DNA of 64,000 bases from CAWKCE01 sp032127035 (GTDB taxonomy: Bacteria > Actinomycetota > Actinomycetes > JAHEKZ01). Both the position numbers and the translations under genes were made by a program. Under the pieces are notes generated by a model, which saw only the letters and a list, made by a program, of their open reading frames with translations, searched no databases and was not told the DNA's origin. Location of the stretch: the NCBI GenBank assembly GCA_963848085.1, contig CAWKCE010000003.1, positions 310,001 to 374,000 on the forward strand. Reading direction: 5' to 3'. Shown here piece after piece: positions 1 to 7,516 of the stretch; within the stretch, counting starts at the first letter, position 1, and every line of letters begins with the position of its first letter.

Positions 1-355
1 GGCCGGGCAGCCCGATGCCGTAGGCGGGGATCTGGACTCTCTTGGCGACCTCCAGCCACACCACGGACAACAGGATCGGCAGACCGCGGCCGCGGCGGAG
101 GACGTCGGGCAGCAGGCTCGACTCCAGGTCGTCGTAGTCGTCCGGAGCGCCGGAGAGCTGGCCGAGCACGGCCCGCAGCCGGTCGGGTGCGGGTCCGGTG
201 TCGGGCACCCGGTCGGCCAATGCCTCCAGCGCGGCGATGGTGGCGGCCGGGTCGCTGTGCGGGTCTGCCTCGACGGCCAGCAAGGCGCAGGCCAACCCGA
301 GGTCCACCGGTTCGTTGCGGACCACTGCCGCGAAGCGGTCGCGCGACGTCGTCAC
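1..355 (-). CDS. SirB1-like transglutaminase-fold protein (partial)
   Basis: The last part of this reverse-strand gene lies outside the window; the first 118 residues are visible. It begins at GTG 355 and overlaps the stop of the upstream GNAT gene as GTGA, so the two are probably translationally coupled. The N-terminus carries alpha-helical repeats, followed by RGRGLPILLSVVWLEVAKR and YGIGLPG. That pattern is typical of the SirB1/transglut_core2 family, whose catalytic Cys-His region would come after the window edge. Members are often annotated only as transglutaminase-like, and their substrate is not established. Family call fairly sure, function unknown. Confidence 0.65.
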   Translation of the reverse strand, partial: MTTSRDRFAAVVRNEPVDLGLACALLAVEADPHSDPAATIAALEALADRVPDTGPAPDRLRAVLGQLSGAPDDYDDLESSLLPDVLRRGRGLPILLSVVWLEVAKRVQIPAYGIGLPG

Positions 356-1329
356 TGTGGCGCCCGGCGGTAGTGGTAGCGGTGGTGCTCGGTGAAGCCG
401 AGGCCGTCATACAGGGCACGGGCCGCGTGGTTCTCGTCCGCGACCTGCAGGTAGGCGAACCGGGCACCTCGCCGGCGTCCGTCGTCGACCAGGTCGAGCA
501 TCACGGCCAGACCGAGGCCGCGACGGCGCGCACGCGGCGCCACCTCCACGGCGGTGACCCCGAGCCACCGGTCGTCGATCGCCCCGCGTGCCACGGCGAG
601 CGCGCCGTCATCGTCGGCCAGCGTCACGAAGACCGGTTGCGCCCCGCCAGCCAGAACACGTCGGGCGGCCGGCGGCGGCTGCTCCTGGCCGCGGTAGTGG
701 TAGGCGGCCATCCACCGGTCGTCCGGCTGGTTGGTGACGACCGGCGGGGGAGCGTCGGCCGACCGCTCCGCCGACATGCGGATCGCCTCGAGGTCTGCAA
801 CCAGCACGCGAACCGGGTCGAAGGCGGTCCACCCCCGCGCGGCGAGCGCGTCGTCCAGGTCCGCGCGGAGGGGCAGCGGGACCTGGAACCGAGGGGCGAG
901 GTCGCGGTCGCCGTACCACTGCACGACGGCCGCGCAGGCGTCGTCCAGGGAGCACGCCGGGTCGCCGAGGGGGAGCACCGAGTTCGCGCGGCCGGTGAAG
1001 CCGCCGGCGGCCCGCAGCGTCCAGTCGCCCAGCGGTGCCGTCTCCAGCGCCGGCCAGCCCGTGGCGGTGAGCCGTTCGAGCGTGTCGGTATCCACGTCGG
1101 CCGCTCGGCGCAGCCGAGCGACGGCCGGCTCGACCCGGCGGGTGGCCACGACCTGGCCCCGGTCCAGCGTGACGACTGTCCCGTCGCGGACCCGGATGTG
1201 CAGATGGTCGTCGTCGATTCCCTCGAGGGTCCCGACCGTGTCGCGCAGGCTCGGCCCGGACGTCACCGTGGGGTCGCGCCGACGGACCGACACGCGCCGG
1301 CCGATGTCGGTTGCCGACAGATCCGCCAC
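352..1329 (-). CDS. GNAT N-acetyltransferase with N-terminal SH3-like domain
   Basis: This 325-residue protein has two parts. Residues about 1-65 form a small beta-rich region (GRRVSVRRRD, GTLEGIDDDHLHIRVRDG) like the SH3-type domain of mycobacterial Rv0428c-type proteins. The C-terminal third is a GNAT fold, with the acetyl-CoA loop in VEVAPRARRRGLGLAVMLDL and the late motif NHAARALYDGLGF. It probably transfers an acetyl group from acetyl-CoA to an unidentified amine. The start is GTG 1329, preceded by GGGAGGTGTC as ribosome site. It diverges from fdxA and overlaps the downstream SirB1-like gene by 4 bp. Confidence 0.8.
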   Translation of the reverse strand: MADLSATDIGRRVSVRRRDPTVTSGPSLRDTVGTLEGIDDDHLHIRVRDGTVVTLDRGQVVATRRVEPAVARLRRAADVDTDTLERLTATGWPALETAPLGDWTLRAAGGFTGRANSVLPLGDPACSLDDACAAVVQWYGDRDLAPRFQVPLPLRADLDDALAARGWTAFDPVRVLVADLEAIRMSAERSADAPPPVVTNQPDDRWMAAYHYRGQEQPPPAARRVLAGGAQPVFVTLADDDGALAVARGAIDDRWLGVTAVEVAPRARRRGLGLAVMLDLVDDGRRRGARFAYLQVADENHAARALYDGLGFTEHHRYHYRRAPQ

Positions 1330-1410
1330 GACACCTCCCAGCAGCCCCCCGCCGCCGGATCCGGCCGCGTCTCCGCGATACTAGGGAGGCCGTCCGTGCG
1401 AGGAGGAACC

Positions 1411-1737
1411 GTGACCTACATCATCGCCCAACCGTGCGTCGACGTCCTCGACCGAGCCTGTGTCGAGGAGTGTCCCGTCGACTGCATCTACGAGGGCGAG
1501 CGGATGCTCTACATCCACCCGGACGAGTGCGTGGACTGCGGCGCCTGCGAGCCGGTCTGCCCGGTCGAGGCGGTCTTCTACGAGGACGACGTACCGGAGC
1601 AGTGGAAGGACTTCTACCGCGCGAACGTCGAGTTCTTCGACGACCTGGGGTCTCCCGGCGGCGCGGCCAAGACCGGCAAGATCCCCAAGGACCACGAGGT
1701 CATCATGGCGTTGCCGCCGCAGGGTGAGGGCAGCTGA
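1411..1737 (+). CDS. fdxA: 7Fe ferredoxin
   Basis: A 108-residue soluble ferredoxin. Cysteines at 9, 17, 21, 25 (first group) and 40, 43, 46, 50 (CVDCGACEPVCP) fit the bacterial seven-iron type with one [3Fe-4S] and one [4Fe-4S] cluster; the acidic C-terminal tail is also typical. It carries electrons to reductases or cytochromes P450; the partner cannot be read here. The start is GTG 1411, with AGGAGG at 1401-1406; an open frame continues upstream antisense to the GNAT gene but is not coding. A GATACT element at 1377-1382 is a possible -10. The stop overlaps the proposed dapC start, an fdx-dapC arrangement known in mycobacteria. Confidence 0.95.
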   Translation: MTYIIAQPCVDVLDRACVEECPVDCIYEGERMLYIHPDECVDCGACEPVCPVEAVFYEDDVPEQWKDFYRANVEFFDDLGSPGGAAKTGKIPKDHEVIMALPPQGEGS

Positions 1738-2849
1738 CCCCGAGGACGCCGGTCGACCGGCTGCCCCCCTTTCCGTGGGACCGGCTGGCCCCTCTTGCGG
1801 ATCGAGCCCGGCAGCATCCGGACGGTGTGGTCGACCTGTCCGTGGGGACTCCGGTGGATCCGGTTCCCTCGCTCGTGCAGGCCGCGCTCACCGACGCGGC
1901 GGACTCCCCGGGATACCCGACGACCCAGGGCACGTCCGCCCTGCGTGCGGCGGCGGCCGAATGGATGGGGCGCCGGCTCGGGGTGACCGGTGTCGACGGC
2001 GTCGGCGAGGATTCCGTGCTGCCGGTGATCGGTACCAAGGAGCTGGTGGCGTGGCTGCCCACGCTGCTGGGAATCGGTCCCGGGCGCCGGGTCGTCGTCC
2101 CCGAGCTGGCCTACCCGACGTACGAGGTGGGGGCGCGGCTCGTCGGTGCTGACGTCGTCTTCTCCGAATCGACGGTGGCGGTAGGTCCGTCGCCGGTGTC
2201 GCTGGTGTGGCTGAACTCCCCGTCCAACCCGACAGGCCGGGTCCTGCCGGCCGAGCACCTGCGCAAGGTTGTCGACTGGGCCCGGCACCGCGGTGCCCTC
2301 GTCGTGTCGGACGAGTGCTACATCGAGCTCGGCTGGGACGAACAGCCGGTGTCGGTGCTGCATCCGGACGTGTGCGGCGGTTCGGCGTCGGGTGTGCTGG
2401 CAGTCCACTCGCTGTCGAAGCGGTCGAACCTTGCCGGCTATCGGTCGGGTTTCGTCGCGGGGGACCCCAGAGTGCTGGCCGAGCTGCTCGAAGTGAGGAA
2501 GCACGCCGGGATGATGGTGCCGTCACCGGTGCAGGCCGCGGCCGCTGCCGCGTGGGGCGACGACGCGCATGTCGTCGAGCAGCGGGTGCGGTACGCCGCG
2601 CGGCGTGAGCTGCTGATGGCGGCGCTGACCGAGGCGGGCTTCGTCATCGACCACTCGCAGGCCGGGCTCTACCTCTGGGTGACGCGCGACGAGCCGTGCT
2701 GGGACACCGTGTCGTGGTTTGCCGACCGAGGTGTGCTCGTCGCGCCAGGGGACTTCTACGGCGTCGCGGGGTCGCGTCACGTGCGCGTCGCCCTCACCGC
2801 GACCGACGAGCGCATCGCCGCCGCCGGGGAGCGGCTGGTGGCGGCTTAG
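1734..2849 (+). CDS. dapC: N-succinyldiaminopimelate aminotransferase, probable CTG start
   Basis: PLP-dependent class I aminotransferase that makes N-succinyl-L,L-diaminopimelate from the keto precursor in the succinylase branch of lysine/peptidoglycan synthesis. Visible are VDLSVGTPVDPVP, the substrate loop SNPTGRV and the PLP lysine in SLSKRSNLAGYRSGF. The first GTG (1827) would remove the family-typical N-terminus LPPFPWDRLAPLADRARQ, which is encoded in frame at 1761-1811. Between the in-frame TGA at 1725 and that GTG the only near-start codons are CTG; CTG 1734 overlaps the fdxA stop as CTGA and gives 371 aa, the usual size. The stop overlaps the convergent neighbour. Family certain, start inferred. 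Confidence 0.88.
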   Translation: MTPRTPVDRLPPFPWDRLAPLADRARQHPDGVVDLSVGTPVDPVPSLVQAALTDAADSPGYPTTQGTSALRAAAAEWMGRRLGVTGVDGVGEDSVLPVIGTKELVAWLPTLLGIGPGRRVVVPELAYPTYEVGARLVGADVVFSESTVAVGPSPVSLVWLNSPSNPTGRVLPAEHLRKVVDWARHRGALVVSDECYIELGWDEQPVSVLHPDVCGGSASGVLAVHSLSKRSNLAGYRSGFVAGDPRVLAELLEVRKHAGMMVPSPVQAAAAAAWGDDAHVVEQRVRYAARRELLMAALTEAGFVIDHSQAGLYLWVTRDEPCWDTVSWFADRGVLVAPGDFYGVAGSRHVRVALTATDERIAAAGERLVAA

Positions 2850-3802
2850 CCGACCTCCACGTGGACGTGGTCGAGGTGCCTTTCCACCGGGTTCGTGGGG
2901 TCGCCGAACGGAGAGGTGTAGCTGCGCCAACCTTCCGGTGAGCGCCGGGCCGACCAAATGTGGTCGTCGTAGATGACCACGGCGACGTCCAGCCGGTCCG
3001 CGTGGGCCACCAACCAGTGAGCCAGCGCCCAGCCGGCGCGCTGTTGCTCGGCTTCGCGGAAGGGCCGGAAGAACACATCGATCGCCAGCCCCTCCTCATG
3101 GGTCGACGCGCCGGGCCGGTCCACGCCGCCCGGGGCGAAGCCTCCGAGCGACAGCGGGCCGAACGCGTCCTCCATGGCAGCTCGCAGCCGGTCGGCGCGC
3201 GGGGTGAGCCCGTTGGGCTGCTCGCTCTGGGCAGTGTCGCCCTGGGCCCGGATGGTGCAGGTGAGGGACGCCTGGCTTTGCCCGGTCAGAGCCGACGCCA
3301 GCAACCGCGACTCCTCGGCGTGCTGCTGGTAGGCGTCGGGGAAGGCGCTGCGCTGAACCGCCTGGGCGGCGTCGGTGACCCGCAGCCGCTGCCAGCCCGG
3401 GACCGTGGCGAGCTGGCGGTAGAACGCGTCGGCTGCACGCGCCGGGTCGGTGACCCGTTGGTAGTCCCCCCAGCCCTGCGAGGGGCGCTGCTGGAAGAGC
3501 CCGGCGCTGTCGCGGTCACCGCCGGAAAGGTTGTGGAGCTTCGACTCCTGCATCGCCGCCGCGAGGGCGACGACGACGGCACGCGGGGGCAGGCCGTCGC
3601 GCGCCGCCACGGCGGAGATCGTGGCGGCGTGCTGCGCCTGGTCCGGGGTGAGCCTCAGCGTCCGGTCGCCGTCGGCGACGACGCACAGCTCGCGCCCCAC
3701 CAGCGGGCCGATGCCCCCGTGCCACCACACGGCGACCCCGGCCACCACCAACGCGCCCGCGACGGCCGCAGCCACCGCGGCGACCAGTTTCCGGGAGCGC
3801 AT
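2846..3802 (-). CDS. secreted/membrane-anchored protein, lysozyme-like and ARB_07466-like domains
   Basis: About 318 residues from ATG 3802. The first 30 residues are a signal peptide or anchor (MRSRKLVAAVAAAVAGALVV). The central part (AMQESKLHNLSGGDRDSAGL, then QQRPSQGWG) resembles transglycosylase/lysozyme-like folds; the C-terminal ~110 residues (STHEEGLAIDVFF, RHLDHVHVEVG) match the domain often misannotated as heavy-metal transporter and now called ARB_07466-like, with peptidase-like His/Asp residues. It probably acts on the cell wall outside the membrane; the enzymatic activity is inferred. An upstream ATG-like extension to 3841 is possible. Its stop overlaps the dapC stop in a convergent TTAG. 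Confidence 0.65.
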   Translation of the reverse strand: MRSRKLVAAVAAAVAGALVVAGVAVWWHGGIGPLVGRELCVVADGDRTLRLTPDQAQHAATISAVAARDGLPPRAVVVALAAAMQESKLHNLSGGDRDSAGLFQQRPSQGWGDYQRVTDPARAADAFYRQLATVPGWQRLRVTDAAQAVQRSAFPDAYQQHAEESRLLASALTGQSQASLTCTIRAQGDTAQSEQPNGLTPRADRLRAAMEDAFGPLSLGGFAPGGVDRPGASTHEEGLAIDVFFRPFREAEQQRAGWALAHWLVAHADRLDVAVVIYDDHIWSARRSPEGWRSYTSPFGDPTNPVERHLDHVHVEVG

Positions 3803-3857
3803 CACCCCAGTCTGCGTGATGTCGCGCGCCCGAGGCACCACCCGCCCCCGCCCTCGT

Positions 3858-3959
3858 CACAAATGTGCGGAATTCCGGGCTAGCGCCCCGAACAGTGCAC
3901 GCGGAGGGGGAGGTACGTGCCGTATTCGAGGTGGGCGCGAGGAATGCCGCACATTTGTG
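3858..3959. repeat. 102-bp imperfect palindrome
   Basis: The outer arms at 3858-3876 (CACAAATGTGCGGAATTCC) and 3941-3959 match in 18 of 19 positions as an inverted repeat. The pairing continues inwards: CTAGCGCCC at 3880-3888 against GGGCGCGAG at 3933-3941, then a further 13-nt pair with 10 matches. Only about 14 nt remain as loop. It lies between two reverse-strand genes, downstream of dapD and upstream of the secreted protein gene. It could be a terminator or processed RNA hairpin, a paired operator, or a miniature mobile element. No run of T follows either arm. Confidence 0.8.
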
Positions 3960-3970
3960 CACCCAAGTCC

Positions 3971-3981
3971 GGGGGGGGGGG
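3971..3981. repeat. 11-G homopolymer after the dapD stop
   Basis: Eleven consecutive G on the plus strand lie immediately beyond the dapD stop codon (3983-3985 on the reverse strand). It is outside coding sequence, so length changes would not alter a protein. The tract may also be an assembly or sequencing length error. Confidence 0.85.
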
Positions 3982-3982
3982 C

Positions 3983-4930
3983 TCAGTCGTTGGCGTGGAG
4001 GACGTCGTTGAGGGTGCCCCACGCGCCGCTGCGCGGGACGACCTCCACCGCGCCGGTGGTGCTGTTGCGACGGAACAGCAGGCCCTCCGCACCGGACAGC
4101 TCGCGCGCCTTGACCACCGCCCCGTCGGGCAGCGTCACCTTGGTGCCGGCGGTGACGTACAGCCCGGCCTCGACGACGGAGTCGTCGCCCAGGGAGATCC
4201 CCACCCCGGCGTTGGCCCCGACCAGGCAGCGCCGGCCGATGGAGATGACCTCCGTCCCGCCGCCGGACAGCGTCCCCATGATCGACGCGCCTCCGCCGAT
4301 GTCGGACCCGTCGCCGACGACCACGCCCGAGCTGATCCGCCCCTCAACCATCGACGACCCCAGGGTCCCGGCGTTGAAGTTCACGAAGCCCTCGTGCATC
4401 ACCGTGGTGCCCTCCGCCAGGTGCGCTCCGAGGCGGACCCGGTCGGCGTCGGCGACACGCACGCCGGTGGGGACCACGTAGTCGACCATCCGGGGGAACT
4501 TGTCGACCCCGTGCACGGTGACCTGCCCGGTGGTCATCAGTCGAGTGCGTGTGCGCTCGAAGCCGTCGACTTGGCACGGTCCGCGGTCGGTCCACACCAC
4601 GTTGGGCAGGACGGCGAAGATCCCGTCGAGGTTGACGGTGCGCGGCGCCACCAGCCGGTGCGACAGCAGATGCAGTCGCAGGTACGCGTCGGGCACGTCG
4701 GCCGGGCGCGCGGACAGGTCGATGGCGACCTCGAGCACCGCGCGGGTGACGCCTCGGTCGTTGTCGGGGCCGGCGATCCGGGCCAGCTCAGGGGACCACT
4801 CGGTCACGGCCGCCGGCGCCTCGCCAAGCGCCGGCGCCGGGAAGAAGACGTCGAGCACCCGGTCGCTGCCGGGTACGACCGTGGCCAGGCCGAGGCCGTG
4901 AGCGGGTCGAGGCGCTGAGGTTTCGGTCAC
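3983..4930 (-). CDS. dapD: tetrahydrodipicolinate N-succinyltransferase
   Basis: A 315-residue enzyme that transfers succinate from succinyl-CoA to tetrahydrodipicolinate, the step before DapC and DapE. The actinobacterial form is seen: an N-terminal domain to about residue 170, then a left-handed beta-helix of hexapeptide repeats (for example GAHLAEGTTVMHEG, SDIGGGASIMG, LVGANAGVGISLGDD) and a short tail. I chose GTG 4930 because TACGGT lies 7 nt upstream with no ribosome site, which fits leaderless expression; longer frames run antisense through dapE. It diverges from dapE with 18 bp between start codons. Homotrimer and cytoplasmic location follow from the family. Confidence 0.95.
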   Translation of the reverse strand: MTETSAPRPAHGLGLATVVPGSDRVLDVFFPAPALGEAPAAVTEWSPELARIAGPDNDRGVTRAVLEVAIDLSARPADVPDAYLRLHLLSHRLVAPRTVNLDGIFAVLPNVVWTDRGPCQVDGFERTRTRLMTTGQVTVHGVDKFPRMVDYVVPTGVRVADADRVRLGAHLAEGTTVMHEGFVNFNAGTLGSSMVEGRISSGVVVGDGSDIGGGASIMGTLSGGGTEVISIGRRCLVGANAGVGISLGDDSVVEAGLYVTAGTKVTLPDGAVVKARELSGAEGLLFRRNSTTGAVEVVPRSGAWGTLNDVLHAND

Positions 4931-4936
4931 GGCCGT

Positions 4937-4943
4937 TACCGTA
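4937..4943. promoter_or_regulatory. bidirectional -10 of dapD and dapE
   Basis: The only DNA between the divergent GTG starts is 18 bp. TACCGT (4937-4942, plus) sits 6 nt before dapE GTG 4949. TACGGT (4943-4938, minus) sits 7 nt before dapD GTG 4930. Both fit TANNNT and share bases, as in symmetric -10 elements of bidirectional promoters. Both transcripts would be leaderless. Transcription start sites are inferred. Confidence 0.7.
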
Positions 4944-4948
4944 CCCAC

Positions 4949-6010
4949 GTGCCCCTCGACCTCGACCAGGACGCCGCAGCACTGACCGCCCAGCTGGTCG
5001 ACGTGCCCTCCGAGAGCGGGCACGAGGGCGCGCTCGCCGACGACGTGGCGGTGGCGCTCAGCGACGTCGCCCACCTCGAGGTGCTGCGCGACGGGGACGC
5101 CGTCGTGGCGCGTACCCGGCTCGGCGCCGACGAGCGCATCGTGGTCGCCGGCCACCTGGACACCGTGCCGCCGGCGGACAACCTGCCCTCCAGGCTCGTC
5201 GGCGACCGCCTCTACGGCCTCGGCAGCGTCGACATGAAGAGCGGGCTGGCCGTGATGCTGCGGCTTGCACGACACGTGGCCCAGCCGGTCCGCGACGTCA
5301 CTTACGTCTTCTACGACGGCGAGGAGGTCGAGGCCGCCCGCAACGGCCTGCTGCGGCTGAGTCGGACGCACCCGAAGTGGCTGGCCGGCGACTTCGCCGT
5401 GCTGATGGAGCCCACCGGTTCGGTGGTCGAGGGTGGCTGCCAGGGGACTCTGCGCGTGGAGGTGGCCGTCACCGGGACGCGGGCCCACAGCGCCCGGTCT
5501 TGGCTAGGCGAGAACGCGATCCACGGGGCGGCACGCGTCCTGGACATCCTCGACGTCTACCAGCCGCGCCGTCCCGTCGTCGACGGCCTCGAGTTCCGGG
5601 AGGGCCTCAACGCCGTCGGCATCGCCGGAGGCGTCGCGGGCAACGTGATCCCGGACCGGTGCGTCGTGACCGTCAACTACCGATTCGCTCCGGACCGCTC
5701 GGTGGCCCAGGCCGAGGAGCACGTTCGCGCGCTGTTCGACGGCTTCGACGTGACGGTGACCGACTCGGCAGGGGGAGCCCGGCCGGGACTCACCGCCCCG
5801 CCGGCGGCCGACTTCGTGGCAGCGGTCGGCGGGACCCCCCGGGCCAAGCTCGGCTGGACAGACGTTGCGCGCTTTGCTGCGCTCGACGTGCCCGCGGTGA
5901 ACTTCGGCCCGGGAGACCCCGCGCTGGCGCATGCCCGGGACGAGCACGTGTCCGTCGCGGAGGTGCTCGACGTCGAGGCTCGTCTGCGCGGCTGGCTCGA
6001 CTCCCGGTAG
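4949..6010 (+). CDS. dapE: succinyl-diaminopimelate desuccinylase
   Basis: A 353-residue M20 metallopeptidase-family enzyme that releases succinate from N-succinyl-L,L-diaminopimelate and yields L,L-diaminopimelate for lysine and the cell wall. The metal-binding series is visible: AGHLDTVPP, GLGSVDMKSGLAV, FYDGEEVEAARNG, LMEPTG and the late His in GDPALAHARDEHVS. The dimerisation domain includes GTRAHSARSWLGENAIHGAA. The GTG start at 4949 has no Shine-Dalgarno sequence and follows a TANNNT element by 6 nt, so it is probably leaderless. The pairing with divergent dapD suggests coordinated expression of the pathway. Confidence 0.95.
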   Translation: MPLDLDQDAAALTAQLVDVPSESGHEGALADDVAVALSDVAHLEVLRDGDAVVARTRLGADERIVVAGHLDTVPPADNLPSRLVGDRLYGLGSVDMKSGLAVMLRLARHVAQPVRDVTYVFYDGEEVEAARNGLLRLSRTHPKWLAGDFAVLMEPTGSVVEGGCQGTLRVEVAVTGTRAHSARSWLGENAIHGAARVLDILDVYQPRRPVVDGLEFREGLNAVGIAGGVAGNVIPDRCVVTVNYRFAPDRSVAQAEEHVRALFDGFDVTVTDSAGGARPGLTAPPAADFVAAVGGTPRAKLGWTDVARFAALDVPAVNFGPGDPALAHARDEHVSVAEVLDVEARLRGWLDSR

Positions 6011-6019
6011 CGGTCTGTG

Positions 6020-6586
6020 TCAGCCCTGGCGGACTGCCGAGACGTCCAGGGTGATCTTCACCTTGTCGCTGACCAGCACGCCCCCGGCCTCGAGCGCGAC
6101 GTTCCAGGTGAGCCCGAAGTCCTTGCGGCTGATCGTGGTGGTGCCGGAGAACCCGATGCGCTCGCTGCCGAACGGGTCGGTGCTCACGCCCTCGAGCTCG
6201 GCGGTGATTTTCACCGGCCGGGAGGTGCCCCGGATCGTGAGGTCTCCGGCCATCACGAACTGCTGGTCGTCGAGCTGCCGCACGTCCGTGGCGACGAACG
6301 TGAGCGTGGGAAATGTCTCGACGTCGAGAAACTCCGCCGACCGGACGTGGGCGTCGCGGTCGCTGCTGCCGGACGAGAAGCTCGCGGCGTCGATCTCCAC
6401 GGTGGCCGTCGACGCGGCGGGGTTGGCGGCGTCCAGGACGAGCGTGCCGCTGAATGCGTCGAACTGGCCGCGGACGGTCGTCACCATCGCGTGTTTGGCG
6501 GCGAAGCCGAGCCGGGTGTGGCTGGGGTCGATCTCCCAGGTCCCGGTGGCGGTCTGCACGGCGGTTCCGGTGGTGGCGGTGGACAT
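6020..6586 (-). CDS. YceI family protein
   Basis: A 188-residue lipocalin-like protein without a signal peptide, so it is probably cytoplasmic. Family signatures are GTWEIDPSHTRLGFAAKHAM near the N-terminus, DAHVRSAEFLDVETFPTLTF in the middle, and RKDFGLTWN near the C-terminus. YceI proteins bind polyprenyl chains such as isoprenoid quinones; the specific ligand is unknown here. The start is ATG 6586 with GAGGAG at 6598-6593; an upstream ATG would put the ribosome site inside the gene. Inverted repeats at 6615-6637 lie upstream and may bind a MarR-type regulator. Confidence 0.88.
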   Translation of the reverse strand: MSTATTGTAVQTATGTWEIDPSHTRLGFAAKHAMVTTVRGQFDAFSGTLVLDAANPAASTATVEIDAASFSSGSSDRDAHVRSAEFLDVETFPTLTFVATDVRQLDDQQFVMAGDLTIRGTSRPVKITAELEGVSTDPFGSERIGFSGTTTISRKDFGLTWNVALEAGGVLVSDKVKITLDVSAVRQG

Positions 6587-6614
6587 CGTGGTCTCCTCAG
6601 GGTAGGTGGTCATC

Positions 6615-6637
6615 GCTCAAAGAAGTTGAGCAATCAA
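6615..6637. promoter_or_regulatory. putative operator upstream of the YceI gene
   Basis: GCTCAA (6615-6620), AGAAG spacer and TTGAGC (6626-6631) form a perfect 6+6 inverted repeat. An overlapping second dyad, TTGAGCAATCAA (6626-6637), reuses the right half-site. The segment is unusually AT-rich for this DNA and lies between the divergent YceI and LOG genes. The half-site pattern is like MarR-type operators; no MarR gene is in the window. Confidence 0.5.
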
Positions 6638-6668
6638 CTACCGTCCTTCATTCCCGGTCTCGGCCGGA

Positions 6669-6674
6669 TAGCCT
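6669..6674 (+). promoter_or_regulatory. -10 of the first LOG gene, leaderless
   Basis: TAGCCT is followed by exactly 6 nt and then ATG 6681. There is no ribosome site, so the transcript is expected to start at the ATG. Confidence 0.6.
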
Positions 6675-6680
6675 GCCGAG

Positions 6681-7514
6681 ATGACCAGCGACGACCGCCG
6701 ACCGGCGCAGAAGAGGCGAGGACGGGTCGTCCTGCGACGCGGCCAGGTGCAGCAGAGCACCACGGACCAGCGGCTGCTCGACTCCCGCGGGCCCAGTGAC
6801 TGGGTGCACACCGACCCGTGGCGGGTGCTGCGCATCCAGTCGGAGTTCGTCGAGGGGTTCGGCGCCCTGGCTGAGCTCGGACCGGCGGTGAGCGTGTTCG
6901 GCAGCGCCCGGGTTGCCCGGGACTCCGAGGACTACGCACGGGCGGAACGGCTCGGCGCGGCGCTGGTCGCCGCTGGCTTCGCGGTCATCACCGGCGGCGG
7001 GCCCGGCGTGATGGAAGCCGCCAACAAGGGTGCCTGCGAGGCCGGCGGGCTGTCGGTGGGGCTCGGGATCGAGCTGCCGTTCGAGCAGGGCCTGAACCCG
7101 TGGGTCGACATCGGCATCGAGTTCCGGTACTTCTTCGCCCGGAAGACGATGTTCGTCAAGTACGCCCGTGGATTCGTGGTGCTCCCCGGTGGATTTGGCA
7201 CGCTCGACGAGCTGTTCGAGGCGCTGACCCTCGTGCAGACGCAGAAGGTGACCGCCTTCCCGCTTGTCCTGGTGGGCACCGAGTACTGGTCCGGGCTGGT
7301 GGGCTGGCTGCGCGACAGCGTGGTCGCCGGCGGCAAGGCGTCGGGACACGACCTGCACCTGCTCCACCTGACCGACGACCTCGACGAGGCGGTGGCCCTG
7401 ATCCGGCAGGCCGAGATCGACCGCGAGGGGATCCGGCATGAGGAGATCGAGTCAGTGATGGACAAGGAGGCGGCCGAGCGCCGGGCTGCTGGCCAGCCCC
7501 TCATGGGGATCTAG
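6681..7514 (+). CDS. TIGR00730/LOG family Rossmann protein
   Basis: A 277-residue protein of the LOG family. The two signature loops are GGGPGVMEAANKGA near residue 110 and PGGFGTLDE near residue 172. LOG enzymes hydrolyse cytokinin nucleoside 5'-monophosphates or related nucleotides to base and ribose phosphate, but long members like this with ~40 residues of basic N-terminal extension are not all tested. The transcript is probably leaderless from ATG 6681. A second LOG paralogue follows 2 bp after its stop, so they form an operon. Confidence 0.85.
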   Translation: MTSDDRRPAQKRRGRVVLRRGQVQQSTTDQRLLDSRGPSDWVHTDPWRVLRIQSEFVEGFGALAELGPAVSVFGSARVARDSEDYARAERLGAALVAAGFAVITGGGPGVMEAANKGACEAGGLSVGLGIELPFEQGLNPWVDIGIEFRYFFARKTMFVKYARGFVVLPGGFGTLDELFEALTLVQTQKVTAFPLVLVGTEYWSGLVGWLRDSVVAGGKASGHDLHLLHLTDDLDEAVALIRQAEIDREGIRHEEIESVMDKEAAERRAAGQPLMGI

Positions 7515-7516
7515 TC

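Noticed and set aside
187..1410. Long open frame upstream of fdxA
   Set aside because: It is antisense to the GNAT gene, and the ferredoxin starts at GTG 1411 with AGGAGG; the upstream part shows no protein-like pattern.
3858..3959. Terminal inverted repeats of an insertion sequence
   Set aside because: Only about 64 bp lie between the arms, with no transposase and no target duplication evident. It is kept as a palindrome of unknown nature.
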